Both the position numbers and the translations under genes were made by a program. A stretch of 64,000 bases of DNA from Streptomyces sp. CG1. Lineage in GTDB: Bacteria; Actinomycetota; Actinomycetes; Streptomycetales; Streptomycetaceae. The notes beneath the pieces are model-generated. The model saw only the letters and a program-made list of their open reading frames with translations, made no database searches and had not been told where the DNA came from. Positions 42,180-50,947 of the stretch are shown here, one piece after another. The stretch's first letter is position 1; each line of letters begins with the position of its first letter. The stretch lies in assembly GCF_041080625.1 (NCBI RefSeq), contig NZ_CP163518.1, forward strand, positions 5,456,001 to 5,520,000, written 5' to 3'.

Positions 42180-43525
42180 CCGCCCCCGGAACCCGGGCCG
42201 CAGCGCCCGCCGAGGACAGCGACGACCTCGACGTCGAGGAGGCCCTGGCCCTCGTGAGGGAAGCCAAGGACGACCAGCCGGGACAGGTGCCCGCACCCGC
42301 GACCGAAGCACACGGCGAGGAGCACCGGGCCATCCCATGGCGCCAGGCCCGTGAGATCGCCGCCCGCGCCGCCCGCGCCCGTGCCCGCCCTGCCCCCGTC
42401 ACCGTGCCGCTCGGCGACGCCCTCGGCCTCGTCCTGGCCGCCCCTCTCGACGCGCTGACCGACCTGCCCTCCTTCGACACCTCCGCGATGGACGGCTGGG
42501 CGGTCGCCGGGCCCGGGCCCTGGGACGTACGGGACGAGGGTGTGCTCGCCGGACACGCGCAGCCGGAGCCGCTCACCGACGGCGAGGCGGTCCGTATCGC
42601 CACCGGCGCCCGCATCCCCGCCGACACCACCGCCGTGCTGCGCAGCGAACACGGCCGCACCGACGCACAGGGCCGGCTCCACGCCACCCGGGAACTGGCG
42701 CACGGCCAGGACATCCGCCCGCGCGCCCAGGAGTGCCGCGGCGGTGACCAGTTGCTGCCCATCGGCACCGTGGTCACCCCCGCCGTCCTGGGCCTCGCCG
42801 CGGCGGCCGGATACGACACCGTCAGCGCCGTATCGCGGCCGCGTGCCGAAGTCCTCGTCCTCGGCGACGAATTGCTGACCGAGGGACTGCCGCACGACGG
42901 GCTGATCCGGGACGCGCTCGGCCCCATGCTGCCGCCCTGGCTGCGTGCGCTCGGCGCCGAGGTCGTCGCCGTGCGTCGGATCGGCGACAACGCCGAGGCA
43001 CTGCACCAGGCCGTCACCGGTTCCGAAGCCGACCTCGTCGTCACCACCGGCGGCACCGCGGGCGGACCCGTCGACCATGTGCATCCCATCCTGGAACGCA
43101 TCGGCGCCGAGCTCCTCGTCGACGGCGTCAAGGTGCGCCCCGGCCACCCCATGCTGCTGGCCCGTACCAAGGACGCCCAGCACCTCGTCGGCCTGCCCGG
43201 CAACCCCCTCGCCGCCGTCTCCGGCCTGCTCACGCTCGCCGAGCCGCTGCTGCGCACCCTGGCCGCCCATCCGGCCCCCGAGCCGTACACGCTGTCGCTC
43301 AAGGAGGCGATCCAGGGGCACCCGCACGACACCCGGCTCGTTCCCGTGGTGCTGCGTGGCGACCGAGCCGCGCCGTTGCACTACAACGGTCCGGCCATGC
43401 TCCGCGGGATCGCCGCCGCCGACGCGCTCGCCGTCGTACCGCCCGGCGGGGCCGGGCAGGGTGAGGAGACCGAACTGCTCGACCTGCCGTGGGCGGCCGC
43501 CGGGATCGAAGTGTGTTTCACGTGA
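42176..43525 (+). CDS. moeA: Molybdopterin molybdotransferase MoeA
   Basis: A 449-residue MoeA that inserts molybdate into adenylated molybdopterin. The first 50 residues are an acidic extension. The family core starts near IPWRQAREIAARAARA. Signatures include DTSAMDGWAV, RIATGARIPADTTAVL, VTTGGTAGGPVDHV and LVGLPGNPLAAVSG. The last codons and the TGA lie within a parS site (43514-43529), so the protein's C-terminal CFT is set partly by that DNA element. Active in the cytosol. Confidence 0.95.
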   Translation: MTAPGTRAAAPAEDSDDLDVEEALALVREAKDDQPGQVPAPATEAHGEEHRAIPWRQAREIAARAARARARPAPVTVPLGDALGLVLAAPLDALTDLPSFDTSAMDGWAVAGPGPWDVRDEGVLAGHAQPEPLTDGEAVRIATGARIPADTTAVLRSEHGRTDAQGRLHATRELAHGQDIRPRAQECRGGDQLLPIGTVVTPAVLGLAAAAGYDTVSAVSRPRAEVLVLGDELLTEGLPHDGLIRDALGPMLPPWLRALGAEVVAVRRIGDNAEALHQAVTGSEADLVVTTGGTAGGPVDHVHPILERIGAELLVDGVKVRPGHPMLLARTKDAQHLVGLPGNPLAAVSGLLTLAEPLLRTLAAHPAPEPYTLSLKEAIQGHPHDTRLVPVVLRGDRAAPLHYNGPAMLRGIAAADALAVVPPGGAGQGEETELLDLPWAAAGIEVCFT

Positions 43526-43529
43526 AACT
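43514..43529. other. parS centromere site (ParB-binding)
   Basis: TGTTTCACGTGAAACT contains the perfect 14-bp palindrome GTTTCACGTGAAAC, the parS core of Streptomyces and most bacteria. ParB binds such sites, clustered around oriC, to segregate chromosomes. It overlaps the moeA stop codon (TGA 43523-43525). Confidence 0.92.
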
Positions 43530-43581
43530 TCCGGGCCATGACTCCATCGCCAGCCAGGCGGGCGACCATCCCGATGCCTGA

Positions 43582-43905
43582 TCAGTGCTGAGGCACAGCC
43601 CGCTGAATGGTGATCAACCGGTCCCCGCCCCGGAGAGTCTCTGCTCGGGGATCGGTGTGATCCAGCGGCGAACTGGAGCTGGTGATCACGGCGTTGGCGC
43701 CACTCTGCTTCAGCAGGATGACGTGAGCCGCCTGGTGCAGTTCAGCTCTGCTCAGCGTCTCTGTGCGGGTGGCGTCGCCGTGTACGGCAGCGAGCCCATC
43801 ACTGGTGGCAAGGTCAACCGCATTCTTCTGGGGATCGACCACGACGATCTGATCCCTTGACGTCCCCTGCCCCAGAAGGCGTGGAACACGGGTCGATGCT
43901 CTCAC
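43582..43905 (-). pseudogene. Relic of a TrkA-domain potassium channel gene (minus strand)
   Basis: The frame encodes DQIVVVDPQKNAVDLATSDG, GLAAVHGDATRTETLSRAEL and AAHVIL, the RCK/TrkA-N part of a small actinobacterial potassium channel. It then jumps directly to LKQSGANAVITSSSS and to LRGGDRLITIQRA. Compared with the family, about 35 residues after AAHVIL and about 50 after SSSS are missing, and the membrane-pore half is gone. It is therefore a multiply deleted pseudogene. The frame has an ATG only at its very beginning (43905), within unrelated sequence. Confidence 0.65.
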
Positions 43906-44016
43906 TTCAACGTGGGCATTGCATGGGCGATCAGAACGGTGCTCTTAACACGCTTGACATGGCTGAACCGTCGTGAGGTGATCCACCCACCGTGATCCTC
44001 TGGGGGGAGACATCTT

Positions 44017-44316
44017 GTGTCGTACGTGACCGTGGCGCTTGCCGGCGCCGATTCGCCGAGTGAGCATTTCCAGCTTGCCGCGTTCACGGCGATGGCAGCG
44101 GTCGTCTTCATATGGCTGGGGCGGAGGCAGCGCAGCACCGGGCGCAGCCTGATCGCTCCGAACGAGACGATGAGAGCGGGTGATCGGCTGATCCAACCGC
44201 CGCTGCCAAGCCGCGGCCATCGAATCGCCGGGCGCATGTGGATCGGCTTCGGGGGCATCTTCGTCTTGCCGGCGGTGTTCAACGTCGTGGCGGGTATCCA
44301 CGAGCTCATCGGCTAG
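44017..44316 (+). CDS. Small two-segment membrane protein
   Basis: A 99-residue protein from GTG 44017, preceded by GGGGGGAG about 8 nt upstream. It has two likely membrane helices: FQLAAFTAMAAVVFIWLG (about 18-35) and MWIGFGGIFVLPAVFNVVAG (about 73-92). A basic loop lies between them (GRRQRSTGRSL). No domain is recognised. It lies inside a decayed stretch flanked by potassium-channel relics, so it may be a surviving accessory gene. Confidence 0.6.
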   Translation: MSYVTVALAGADSPSEHFQLAAFTAMAAVVFIWLGRRQRSTGRSLIAPNETMRAGDRLIQPPLPSRGHRIAGRMWIGFGGIFVLPAVFNVVAGIHELIG

Positions 44317-44837
44317 GCCTCCGGGCGGCCCCGATCCATTGCGCTGGGATACCGCTGGGATACCAGAGCACCACAACCGCACCAGATCGGCGGGGAACGG
44401 CGGGGAACCACGGTGAACGAGCTGTGGCGCGAACCTTCGGCAAGCCAGACGTTCACGCTGGTCAGCGGACAATCCAGCCTCAAGTGATCGCAGCTTCCCG
44501 CGCTGAGGTCCAAGAAGCTGCTTGCCGGCACGGCCGGTCGTCGCGCTTGCTCTGGGCGATGCCACGAGCCGGTAGCGTGACTGCGGCCGGGGGCCGGAGC
44601 GTACGGGCGCCTGATCGGTTGGCGCACTCGCCATCGTGGCTGACTGTCGTCGGCTGAGGTTCGTGCCTCAACCGTGTGAGGTGCAGAGGTCAACCATGGT
44701 CAGCGAAGGAGACCTGTGGCCGAGTTTCGCTTCCTCAGATCTCGAAACCGCAGGTCAGTGGCGTGACGCGGTTGTTCTCGTCCGGATCTGTGCCGACGGC
44801 CACAGCGAGCGGGACACACGTAGGCTCATACTGAGCC
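44317..44837. other. Gene-poor stretch
   Basis: About 520 bp without a supported gene. It contains an 11-bp tandem duplication CGCTGGGATAC (44342-44352 and 44353-44363) and a repeated CGGCGGGGAAC near 44387-44405. A TAGGCTCATACT at about 44821-44832 is the probable promoter of the next gene. Confidence 0.5.
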
Positions 44838-45059
44838 ATGACAAAGCCTGCTGCACCGAAGCGTCATCTGCCTACCAGCCCCTTCAAGGCCCCGGTCACA
44901 CCGGCTCCCAAGCACTTCGCCATGGGCGACAAGGTCACACATGACGTGTACGGCCTCGGCCGCGTCATCGGCATCGAGGACGGAATCGCGGCGCTCGTGG
45001 ATTTCGGCTCGGCGCAGATGCGGATCTTGAGTCCGTACGCCAAGATGACCAAGCTGTAG
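44838..45059 (+). CDS. Small conserved protein with a CarD/Tudor-like fold
   Basis: A 73-residue protein. After a Pro/Lys-rich start (MTKPAAPKRHLPTSPF) comes FAMGDKVTHDVYGLGRVIGI, then ALVDFGSAQMRILSPYAKM. The pattern (GDxVxHxxxGxGxVxxxED) is like the small beta-barrel of CarD/UvrD C-terminal Tudor domains that bind RNA polymerase or DNA. I recall near-identical proteins in other Streptomyces. The ATG follows a -10-like CATACT/TAGGCT element. A role in transcription or repair is inferred only. Confidence 0.7.
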   Translation: MTKPAAPKRHLPTSPFKAPVTPAPKHFAMGDKVTHDVYGLGRVIGIEDGIAALVDFGSAQMRILSPYAKMTKL

Positions 45060-45125
45060 GACCGCTGTGCCCGGTCACGGCACACCAGGCCCCTTTGGGG
45101 ACCTGTACCGAAAGAGAGACCTCTC

Positions 45126-45308
45126 ATCGATCTGACGCCGCTGTTCTCCGCACTGGAAGGGCAACCCCGCCGCTCCAGTGCAGCATCGCCGCCTCCGGCG
45201 ACAAACCCCTTCCAGGCCCCTGACTTCGAGCAAGACGACACCTTGCCGTTCGAGGGCGCGCAGGAGCCCGACTCGGGCATGCGTACGGCGCGGCCCAAGG
45301 CAGCCTAG
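45126..45308 (+). other. In-frame proline-rich frame after the Tudor-like gene, possibly a relic
   Basis: In the same reading frame as the preceding gene and beyond its TAG, the sequence encodes IDLTPLFSALEGQPRRSSAA, then a Pro/Ala and acidic tail ending RTARPKAA. It looks protein-like, but its first codon would be ATC at 45126 and no ATG or GTG precedes it within the open stretch. Either the start codon mutated from ATG or the frame is a relic. Confidence 0.3.
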
Positions 45309-45434
45309 ATCCACGAATGACGGTGGCTGCGGCAACTGGCCGCGGGCCGTCTGCGGCGCTGCGGTGAGGAATGCTGCCGTCTCGGATTCCGTCCCGCTCA
45401 GCCCCGTTCACCGTCGTTCGGACGAGACCAGACC

Positions 45435-45713
45435 GTGTGCCGGGTCCTTCCCGGAGCCAGGCCACGCCGCCGGCTACCCGTCCTGGCTGGCGTCGTCGCC
45501 CTCGCGTTCGCCGGAGCGGCGGGACTTGCCGTCGCCGCGACCGTGCTCACGGTGCGCCCGTCGCTCGACCGGCGGGCCGGCCGGAAGGGGACGCTGATCG
45601 CCTACACCGTCAAAGCGGTCGACCGGGACGGCACGCGGACACCGCACTGGCTCGTGACGGTGACGTGGGCGCAGAGGGACAGGCGACGATGCGCAGGGCT
45701 CTCCCAGAGGTGA
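45435..45713 (+). pseudogene. Possible relic of a DUF3592-like membrane protein
   Basis: A short frame encodes one hydrophobic helix (LPVLAGVVALAFAGAAGLAV) followed by RKGTLIAYTVKAVDRDG and THWLVTV-like sequence (TPHWLVTVTWA), reminiscent of DUF3592 proteins. It lacks the second helix, and the frame turns into unrelated arginine-rich sequence. No further gene was supported between 45,309 and 46,126. Confidence 0.3.
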
Positions 45714-46126
45714 GGGCCCTGCTGCTGTCGTAGCTGGACGCCGACGGAGTGAGTCTGGTCCGCCATGAGCCCGGCCTCTTCTCCGATGCGTGGCCCCGCC
45801 GAGGCCGGCGGCTCCGTGCCGGCCCCGGTCGTCGCGGGTGCGCTCGATCAAGGTTCTCGGGTCGTCTGGCTGCTGGAACTGGGTGATCCGTGGCCGGACG
45901 CCCTTGCCGTCCGGCCGGAAGGCGGATCAGGCCTCGGGGGCGTCGCTACCGTCACTACTGTCCCTCTTGGAGACTGAGCCGCCCTCGTCCACCTCGAAGG
46001 ACAGCCGGGACCGGGCCGGACCAGACCGGCTCGGTTCTGCCCCGGTAAGTCGCCCCAACGAGCGTGTTGTACAAGGTCGTTGGTCATGCCCTTACGGAAC
46101 TTTCTGGAAAACGCCGGAGGTCCACG

Positions 46127-46474
46127 TTGCGCGAGGACACCGTCGTCGTCACGCTGACAGCCCGGCAGCTCAACCGGAGCGCGAAGACCGTGGCCGCCGT
46201 ACTCAGCCCCGCCGCCGGCATGGTCATGGAAGACCTCATCCAGCAGGGCAGCTGGCTGGACCTCGTCGAACGCCCGGTGGTCCACGCCGAGGTGGGCAAG
46301 CAGACACGTGAGACCGACGGCCCCGTGGCGAGCGTCGTACGCGGGCACCGGGTGCTCGGTTACGACGACCCGGCCGTCGGGACCCTCCAGTTGACCGACC
46401 GGCTCATCACGATCGTCCGCGGCTCCCCCGGTGCCCAGTTCACCTCGGGCAACCGGCCGTTGCCCCGCCACTGA
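46127..46474 (+). pseudogene. Relic of a second TrkA-domain potassium channel gene (plus strand)
   Basis: The frame encodes DTVVVTLTARQLNRSAKTVA, then jumps straight to LSPAAGMVMEDLIQQG, DLVERPVVHAEVGKQTRE and RGHRVLGYDD, ending with LTDRLITIVRG. This is the C-terminal part of a TrkA-N/TrkA-C potassium channel with about 30 residues (the usual VREAENAPLLRQSGAD part) deleted, and without the pore or the start. It complements the minus-strand relic at 43582-43905, which retains the N-terminal NAD-binding part and has lost this region. Confidence 0.65.
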
Positions 46475-46546
46475 CGCGGCGTCCGGACATCCGGAGCGAG
46501 CGGGTCTGCCCCGGACCCGCCAGCTGCGGGGAGTAGCGTCACGGAC

Positions 46547-47536
46547 ATGTATGCGATCACGATTCCCGAACCTGGTGGTCCCGAGGCGCTGGTGTGGGCG
46601 GAGGTCCCGGACCCGGTGCCCGGCGAGGGCGAGGTACTGGTCGAGGTGGTGGCCAGCGCCGTCAACCGTGCCGACATCCTGCAGCGGCAGGGCTTCTACA
46701 CCCCGCCGCCCGGCGCCTCCCCCTACCCCGGCCTGGAGTGTTCCGGCAGGATCGCCGCGCTCGGCCCCGGGGTCTCCGGCTGGGCCGTCGGCGACGAGGT
46801 GTGCGCGCTGCTCGCGGGCGGCGGGTACGCCGAGAAGGTCGTCGTACCGGCCGGGCAACTGCTGCCCGTGCCCGAGGGCGTCGATCTGAAGCAGGCGTCC
46901 GCGCTGCCCGAGGTGGTGTGCACGGTCTGGTCCAACGTGTTCATGATCGCCCACCTGCGGCCCGGCGAGACGCTGCTCGTGCACGGGGGTTCCAGCGGCA
47001 TCGGCACCATGGCGATCCAGCTCGCCAAGGCCGTCGGGGCCAAGGTCGCGGTGACGGCCGGCACGAAGGAGAAGCTGGAGCGCTGCGCCGAGCTGGGTGC
47101 GGAGATCCTCATCAACTACCGCGAGCAGGACTTCGTCGCCGAGATCAAGCAGGCCACCGGGGGTGCGGGGGCCGATGTGATCCTCGACAACATGGGGGCG
47201 AAGTACCTGGACCGCAACGTCCAGGCGCTCGCCGTCAGCGGGCGTCTCGCGATCATCGGAATGCAGGGCGGGGTGAAGGGCGAACTGAACATCGGCACGC
47301 TGCTCGGCAAGCGGGCCGCGATCAGTGCGACCTCGCTGCGGGCACGGCCGCTCAGTGAGAAGGCGGCGATCGTGGCAGCGGTGCGGGAGCATGTGTGGCC
47401 GTTGCTGGCCGGGGGGCATGTGCGGCCGGTTGTGGACCGGGAGCTGCCCATGGCCGAGGCGGCCGAGGCGCATCGGGTGGTGGAGGCGAGCGGGCACGTG
47501 GGCAAGGTGCTGCTGGTGACGCCGACGGTGGCCTGA
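46547..47536 (+). CDS. NAD(P)H:quinone oxidoreductase, PIG3/zeta-crystallin type
   Basis: A 329-residue medium-chain dehydrogenase/reductase without the catalytic zinc ligands, so a quinone oxidoreductase. It has NRADILQRQGFYTPPPGASP typical of the PIG3 group, the NADPH motif LVHGGSSGIGTMAIQLAKA (about 147-166), and VILDNMGAKYLDRNVQAL. It reduces quinones or reactive carbonyls with NADPH. TAGCGT lies 9 nt before the ATG (leaderless). It ends ahead of a structured repeat element and a convergent gene. Confidence 0.92.
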   Translation: MYAITIPEPGGPEALVWAEVPDPVPGEGEVLVEVVASAVNRADILQRQGFYTPPPGASPYPGLECSGRIAALGPGVSGWAVGDEVCALLAGGGYAEKVVVPAGQLLPVPEGVDLKQASALPEVVCTVWSNVFMIAHLRPGETLLVHGGSSGIGTMAIQLAKAVGAKVAVTAGTKEKLERCAELGAEILINYREQDFVAEIKQATGGAGADVILDNMGAKYLDRNVQALAVSGRLAIIGMQGGVKGELNIGTLLGKRAAISATSLRARPLSEKAAIVAAVREHVWPLLAGGHVRPVVDRELPMAEAAEAHRVVEASGHVGKVLLVTPTVA

Positions 47537-47633
47537 GCCTGTGGGTACGGCGGTGTCGTTTGCCGCCGCTGCGTGACGATGTCCTGTGCTGTGGCCGGGC
47601 GGGGGCGGGGTCGTTTGTCGGCGCGTGCAGGGT

Positions 47634-47719
47634 GCCTCCCCCAGAATCAGAAGGGGGTACCCCCAGCGCCCAACCGTGCCTCCTGGGGGTCCCCAGGCCC
47701 TTGAGGCACTGGGGGAGGC
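47634..47719. repeat. Structured inverted-repeat element between convergent genes
   Basis: Outer arms GCCTCCCCCAG (47634-47644) and CTGGGGGAGGC (47709-47719) are exact complements. Inside lie the palindromes GGGGGTACCCCC (47653-47664) and CCTGGGG-GT-CCCCAGG (47682-47697). It may act as a terminator; the build also recalls small dispersed elements in Streptomyces. Confidence 0.6.
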
Positions 47720-47757
47720 GCGACTGCCCGCAGCTACGCGGGTACGGCCTGCTGTTG

Positions 47758-48525
47758 TCAGTCCTTGCGGAGTTTCAGGCCCAGGAAGGCCAGGGCCAGG
47801 CCGAGGCCGATGAGGACCAGGCCGGTGCCCAGCGGGAGGATCTGGAGGACCGGCGCTGTGGCGGTTTCGTCCTGCCGGCCGGCGTTGTGGGTGGGGGGTT
47901 GGAGACCGGCCTGGTCGGGGGAGCCCGAGGGCGTCGGGGTCGCGGACGGGAGGTTCGCGGTCTCCGGCTCCTCGGGCCGCCCGGTGCCCGGAGCCTGGGT
48001 GGGTACGGGGTCGTCGTCGCCCTCCACCTCCGCCGCGGGCCCGTCCGGCCGGCCCGGCCGCATCCGCCCCTCGCCGGCCCGGCTGCCCGCACGGGTCGGC
48101 TCGACGGGCCACACCGGGCGGTACGAGGCGGAGGCCGAATCGGTGGGCATGGGGATCGGAGAGGGGCCGGTGGTGGGGGAGTCCCCGGGATCGTGGTGGC
48201 GGTGGCGGTTGCGGTCGGGGGCTTGATCGTGATCTGCGTGATCTGCGCGATCTGCCGGGTCCGCGGGGTCTGCCGGGTCGGGGGCGAGGCCGTCCGGGGG
48301 ATCGTGGGACGTGGCCTCCGCGTGGTCCGGAGGGTCCGGGCGGTGCAGGTGTTTCGGCTCGGCTCGGCTTCCGGGGGCGGGGCCGTGTCGGTGGGGCGGT
48401 GCCGCGGGGGATCCCGGGCCGGGGGTGGTGGCGTACGCGGTGGCGGTGCCGTACGCGGGCAGGGTCGTCGCGAGGACGAGGAGCAGCCGTATGCAGCGGA
48501 GTGTGATGCGCAGCCATGGAGTCAC
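47758..48525 (-). CDS. Secreted, C-terminally membrane-anchored proline/aspartate-rich protein
   Basis: A 255-residue protein from GTG 48525, with GGGAGG 8 nt upstream. A signal peptide covers about residues 1-32 (LRCIRLLLVLATTLPAYG, then TATAYA). The middle is low-complexity, rich in Pro, Asp and His, with short repeats such as DPADPADPADRADHADH. The C-terminus has a transmembrane helix (LGTGLVLIGLGLALAFLGL) and a short basic tail (KLRKD). It is probably a cell-surface protein held by its tail; no sortase LPXTG motif precedes the helix. Function unknown. Confidence 0.75.
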   Translation of the reverse strand: MTPWLRITLRCIRLLLVLATTLPAYGTATAYATTPGPGSPAAPPHRHGPAPGSRAEPKHLHRPDPPDHAEATSHDPPDGLAPDPADPADPADRADHADHDQAPDRNRHRHHDPGDSPTTGPSPIPMPTDSASASYRPVWPVEPTRAGSRAGEGRMRPGRPDGPAAEVEGDDDPVPTQAPGTGRPEEPETANLPSATPTPSGSPDQAGLQPPTHNAGRQDETATAPVLQILPLGTGLVLIGLGLALAFLGLKLRKD

Positions 48526-48699
48526 GTCGGTGACCTCCCGGAGCCCGGATGTCGTGATTGATGGATGGCCGACGGAAATAAGCCTCACATTCCATGGCTA
48601 ACAGGGCATTTCAGAATGCGCCGTAGGGTCTAAACGGTGGATCAGCCCTATGAGGGGGCACCACGGTGATGAGGTGTACGCGTGCGAGAGAATGGCGGC

Positions 48700-49245
48700 A
48701 TGGAGATGCCGAGGAACGAACGGTCGCCGGAGAATCCCCAGATCCTGGTCGTGGGCCAGGACGGGATGGCGCTCAGCGGCGGCAACGGAAACGAGGACTC
48801 CCGCGAGATCCCGGTGACGGACCAGGTGGAACAGCCCGCCAAGGTCATGCGCATCGGCAGCATGATCAAGCAGCTCCTGGAGGAGGTGCGCGCTGCCCCC
48901 CTGGACGAGGCGAGCCGGGCCCGGCTCAAGGAGATCCACCGCAGTTCGGTGAAGGAGCTGGAGGACGGCCTCGCTCCGGAGCTGGTCGACGAATTGGAGC
49001 GGCTCTCCCTGCCCTTCATGGACGACGTGACCCCCAGCGACGCGGAACTGCGGATCGCGCAGGCGCAGTTGGTGGGCTGGCTGGAAGGCCTCTTCCACGG
49101 GATCCAGACCACGCTGTTCGCCCAGCAGATGGCCGCGCGGGCCCAGCTGGAGCAGATGCGCCGCGCGCTCCCGCCGGGCGTGACCGGTCACGAGGGCGGC
49201 GACGACCACAGTGCCGCGGGCCGCTCGGGCGGGCCCTACCTCTAA
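48700..49245 (+). CDS. bpa: Bacterial proteasome activator Bpa/PafE
   Basis: A 181-residue ring-forming, ATP-independent activator of the 20S proteasome. The helical core spans about residues 45-155 (VMRIGSMIKQLLEEVRAA and ELRIAQAQLVGWLEGLFHGI). The C-terminus GGPYL contains the tyrosine-second-to-last motif (HbYX-like) that docks into proteasome alpha-subunits. I chose ATG 48700 (MEMPRNERSPEN); a GTG at 48682 would add six residues. It guides unfolded proteins into the proteasome independently of Pup. A terminator separates it from the convergent kinase gene. Confidence 0.9.
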   Translation: MEMPRNERSPENPQILVVGQDGMALSGGNGNEDSREIPVTDQVEQPAKVMRIGSMIKQLLEEVRAAPLDEASRARLKEIHRSSVKELEDGLAPELVDELERLSLPFMDDVTPSDAELRIAQAQLVGWLEGLFHGIQTTLFAQQMAARAQLEQMRRALPPGVTGHEGGDDHSAAGRSGGPYL

Positions 49246-49262
49246 CCGGCGGAGCAACGAGC

Positions 49263-49292
49263 GGAGCCCGGCACGGAATCGTGCCGGGCTCC
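49263..49292. terminator. Bidirectional terminator between bpa and the PASTA kinase
   Basis: GGAGCCCGGCACG and CGTGCCGGGCTCC form a perfect 13-bp stem with a GAAT tetraloop, followed by CTGTTGCC. Confidence 0.85.
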
Positions 49293-49315
49293 CTGTTGCC
49301 TGCGGGCGGCCGGTG

Positions 49316-50947
49316 TCAGGCAGGGGCGCCCGTCGAGACCGTGAGCTCGATCGTGCCCGGGTTCTTCTTGTCGACGGCCGTGCCCTCGGACGGGAACTGC
49401 TCCAGGACGGTGTCCTTGCCCCAGGTGTTGTCGTTCTGCTGCGTGATCTTGTACTGCCAGCCCGCGGCCTGGAAGCACGCCTTCACGGAGTTGAGGTCCT
49501 TGTACCGGAAGTCGGGCAAATTGATCTTGGACTCGTCGTCCCAGGACTTCTCCGGTTCCGTGCACTTGGTCTTGTCGATCACCCGGGTCCGGTCCGGCCC
49601 GCGGTAGCCCGCCGGGGCGGAGGACGCCGAGGCGCTCGCGCCACCACCACCGCCCTTGGTGTCACTGCCGCCGTCGCTCATCGTCAACGCGACGACCAGG
49701 GCGACGACCGCGACGAGCGACACCGCGACCGAGCCGATGATCACCGGCTTGTTGCTCTTGCCGCCGCCGGCACCCGGCCCGGGCGGCGGCGTGGCCGATT
49801 GCGGCGAGATCGTGTACGGCGGCGGGGTCTGCGCGCCCTGCGGGCCGTAGCCCGCCGGAGACGTCTGATAGCCGGCCTGCTGCGGGTAGCCGTAGGCCGC
49901 AGGGGCGGGCGTCTGCGGCGCGCCGTACGGGCCCGGCTGGTACGGCGTCTGGACCGGGCCCGGGGCCGCCTGGGCGGTCCGGTCGACCGGCGGGAACACC
50001 GCGGAGCCGACGCCCGAGCCGCTCTGTGTCGGCGCGGCGCCCGGCACGATGCTCGGCGCGGCCGCCTGGAAGGAGGCGGCGACGCGCAGGCACTCGTCGC
50101 GCATGGCCTCGGCGGTCGGAAAACGCTCGTTCGGGTTCTTCTTCAGCGCGCGGGCGACCAGCGCGTCCACTGCGGGCGGCAGGGACCGGTTGATCGACGA
50201 AGGAGCCACCGGCTCCTCCTGCACATGCGCGTACGCGATCGCGAGCGGCGAGTCCGCGTCGAACGGCAGCCGCCCGGTGACCAGCTGGAACAGCATGATG
50301 CCGACCGAGTACAGATCGGAGCGGGCGTCCACGCCACGGCCGAGGGCCTGCTCCGGCGAGAGGTACTGCGGGGTACCGACGACCATGCCGGTCTGGGTCA
50401 TCGACGTCACGCCGGACTGCATGGCGCGGGCGATGCCGAAGTCCATGACCTTGACCACGGCGCGCTTGGTCACCATCACGTTGCCCGGCTTGATGTCGCG
50501 GTGGACCAGCCCCATCTCGTGGCTGATCTCCAGCGCCGCCAGCACGTCCGCGGTGACCTTCAGCGCCTTGTCGGCGGGCATCGCGCCGTACTGCCGGATG
50601 TCCTCGTCGAGGACCGAGCCCAGTGGGCGGCCCTCGACGTACTCCATGACGATGTACGGCGTCGCCAGACCGCCCAGGTCGTCCTCGCCGGTGTCGAAGA
50701 CGGAGACGATGTTGGTGTGCGTGAGCTTGGCCACGGCCTGAGCCTCGCGGCGGAAGCGCTCGCGGAAGGCCTGTTCCCGGCCGAGTTCCGTGTGGAGTGT
50801 CTTGATCGCGACCTGGCGGTCGAGCACGGCGTCGTACGCCAGGTGCACCGAGGCCATGCCGCCCTCGCCGAGAAGGTCCCGCAGCTGGTAGCGTCCGCCG
50901 GCCAGCGACTGCCCCGCATACCGGCCGTGTGCGCCGTCCTGGCTCAT
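49316..50947 (-). CDS. Serine/threonine protein kinase with one PASTA domain
   Basis: A 543-residue Hanks-type kinase. The kinase domain covers about residues 20-280, with ATP lysine K49 (VAIKTL), catalytic loop HRDIKPGN, DFG (VMDFGIAR) and activation segment GTPQYLSPEQ. A Pro/Gln-rich cytoplasmic linker follows, then one transmembrane helix near 400-422 (VIIGSVAVSLVAVVALVVAL) and a single extracellular PASTA domain at about 455-540 (LNSVKACFQAAGWQYKI), which may sense peptidoglycan fragments. PknB-type kinases usually have three or four PASTA repeats, so one is unusual. The gene is divergent from a second kinase. Confidence 0.92.
   Translation of the reverse strand: MSQDGAHGRYAGQSLAGGRYQLRDLLGEGGMASVHLAYDAVLDRQVAIKTLHTELGREQAFRERFRREAQAVAKLTHTNIVSVFDTGEDDLGGLATPYIVMEYVEGRPLGSVLDEDIRQYGAMPADKALKVTADVLAALEISHEMGLVHRDIKPGNVMVTKRAVVKVMDFGIARAMQSGVTSMTQTGMVVGTPQYLSPEQALGRGVDARSDLYSVGIMLFQLVTGRLPFDADSPLAIAYAHVQEEPVAPSSINRSLPPAVDALVARALKKNPNERFPTAEAMRDECLRVAASFQAAAPSIVPGAAPTQSGSGVGSAVFPPVDRTAQAAPGPVQTPYQPGPYGAPQTPAPAAYGYPQQAGYQTSPAGYGPQGAQTPPPYTISPQSATPPPGPGAGGGKSNKPVIIGSVAVSLVAVVALVVALTMSDGGSDTKGGGGGASASASSAPAGYRGPDRTRVIDKTKCTEPEKSWDDESKINLPDFRYKDLNSVKACFQAAGWQYKITQQNDNTWGKDTVLEQFPSEGTAVDKKNPGTIELTVSTGAPA

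Noticed and set aside
45848..48595. A 915-codon minus-strand frame over the quinone oxidoreductase region
   Set aside because: It is extremely Arg/Pro/Gly-rich without any domain and lies opposite a well-conserved enzyme gene.
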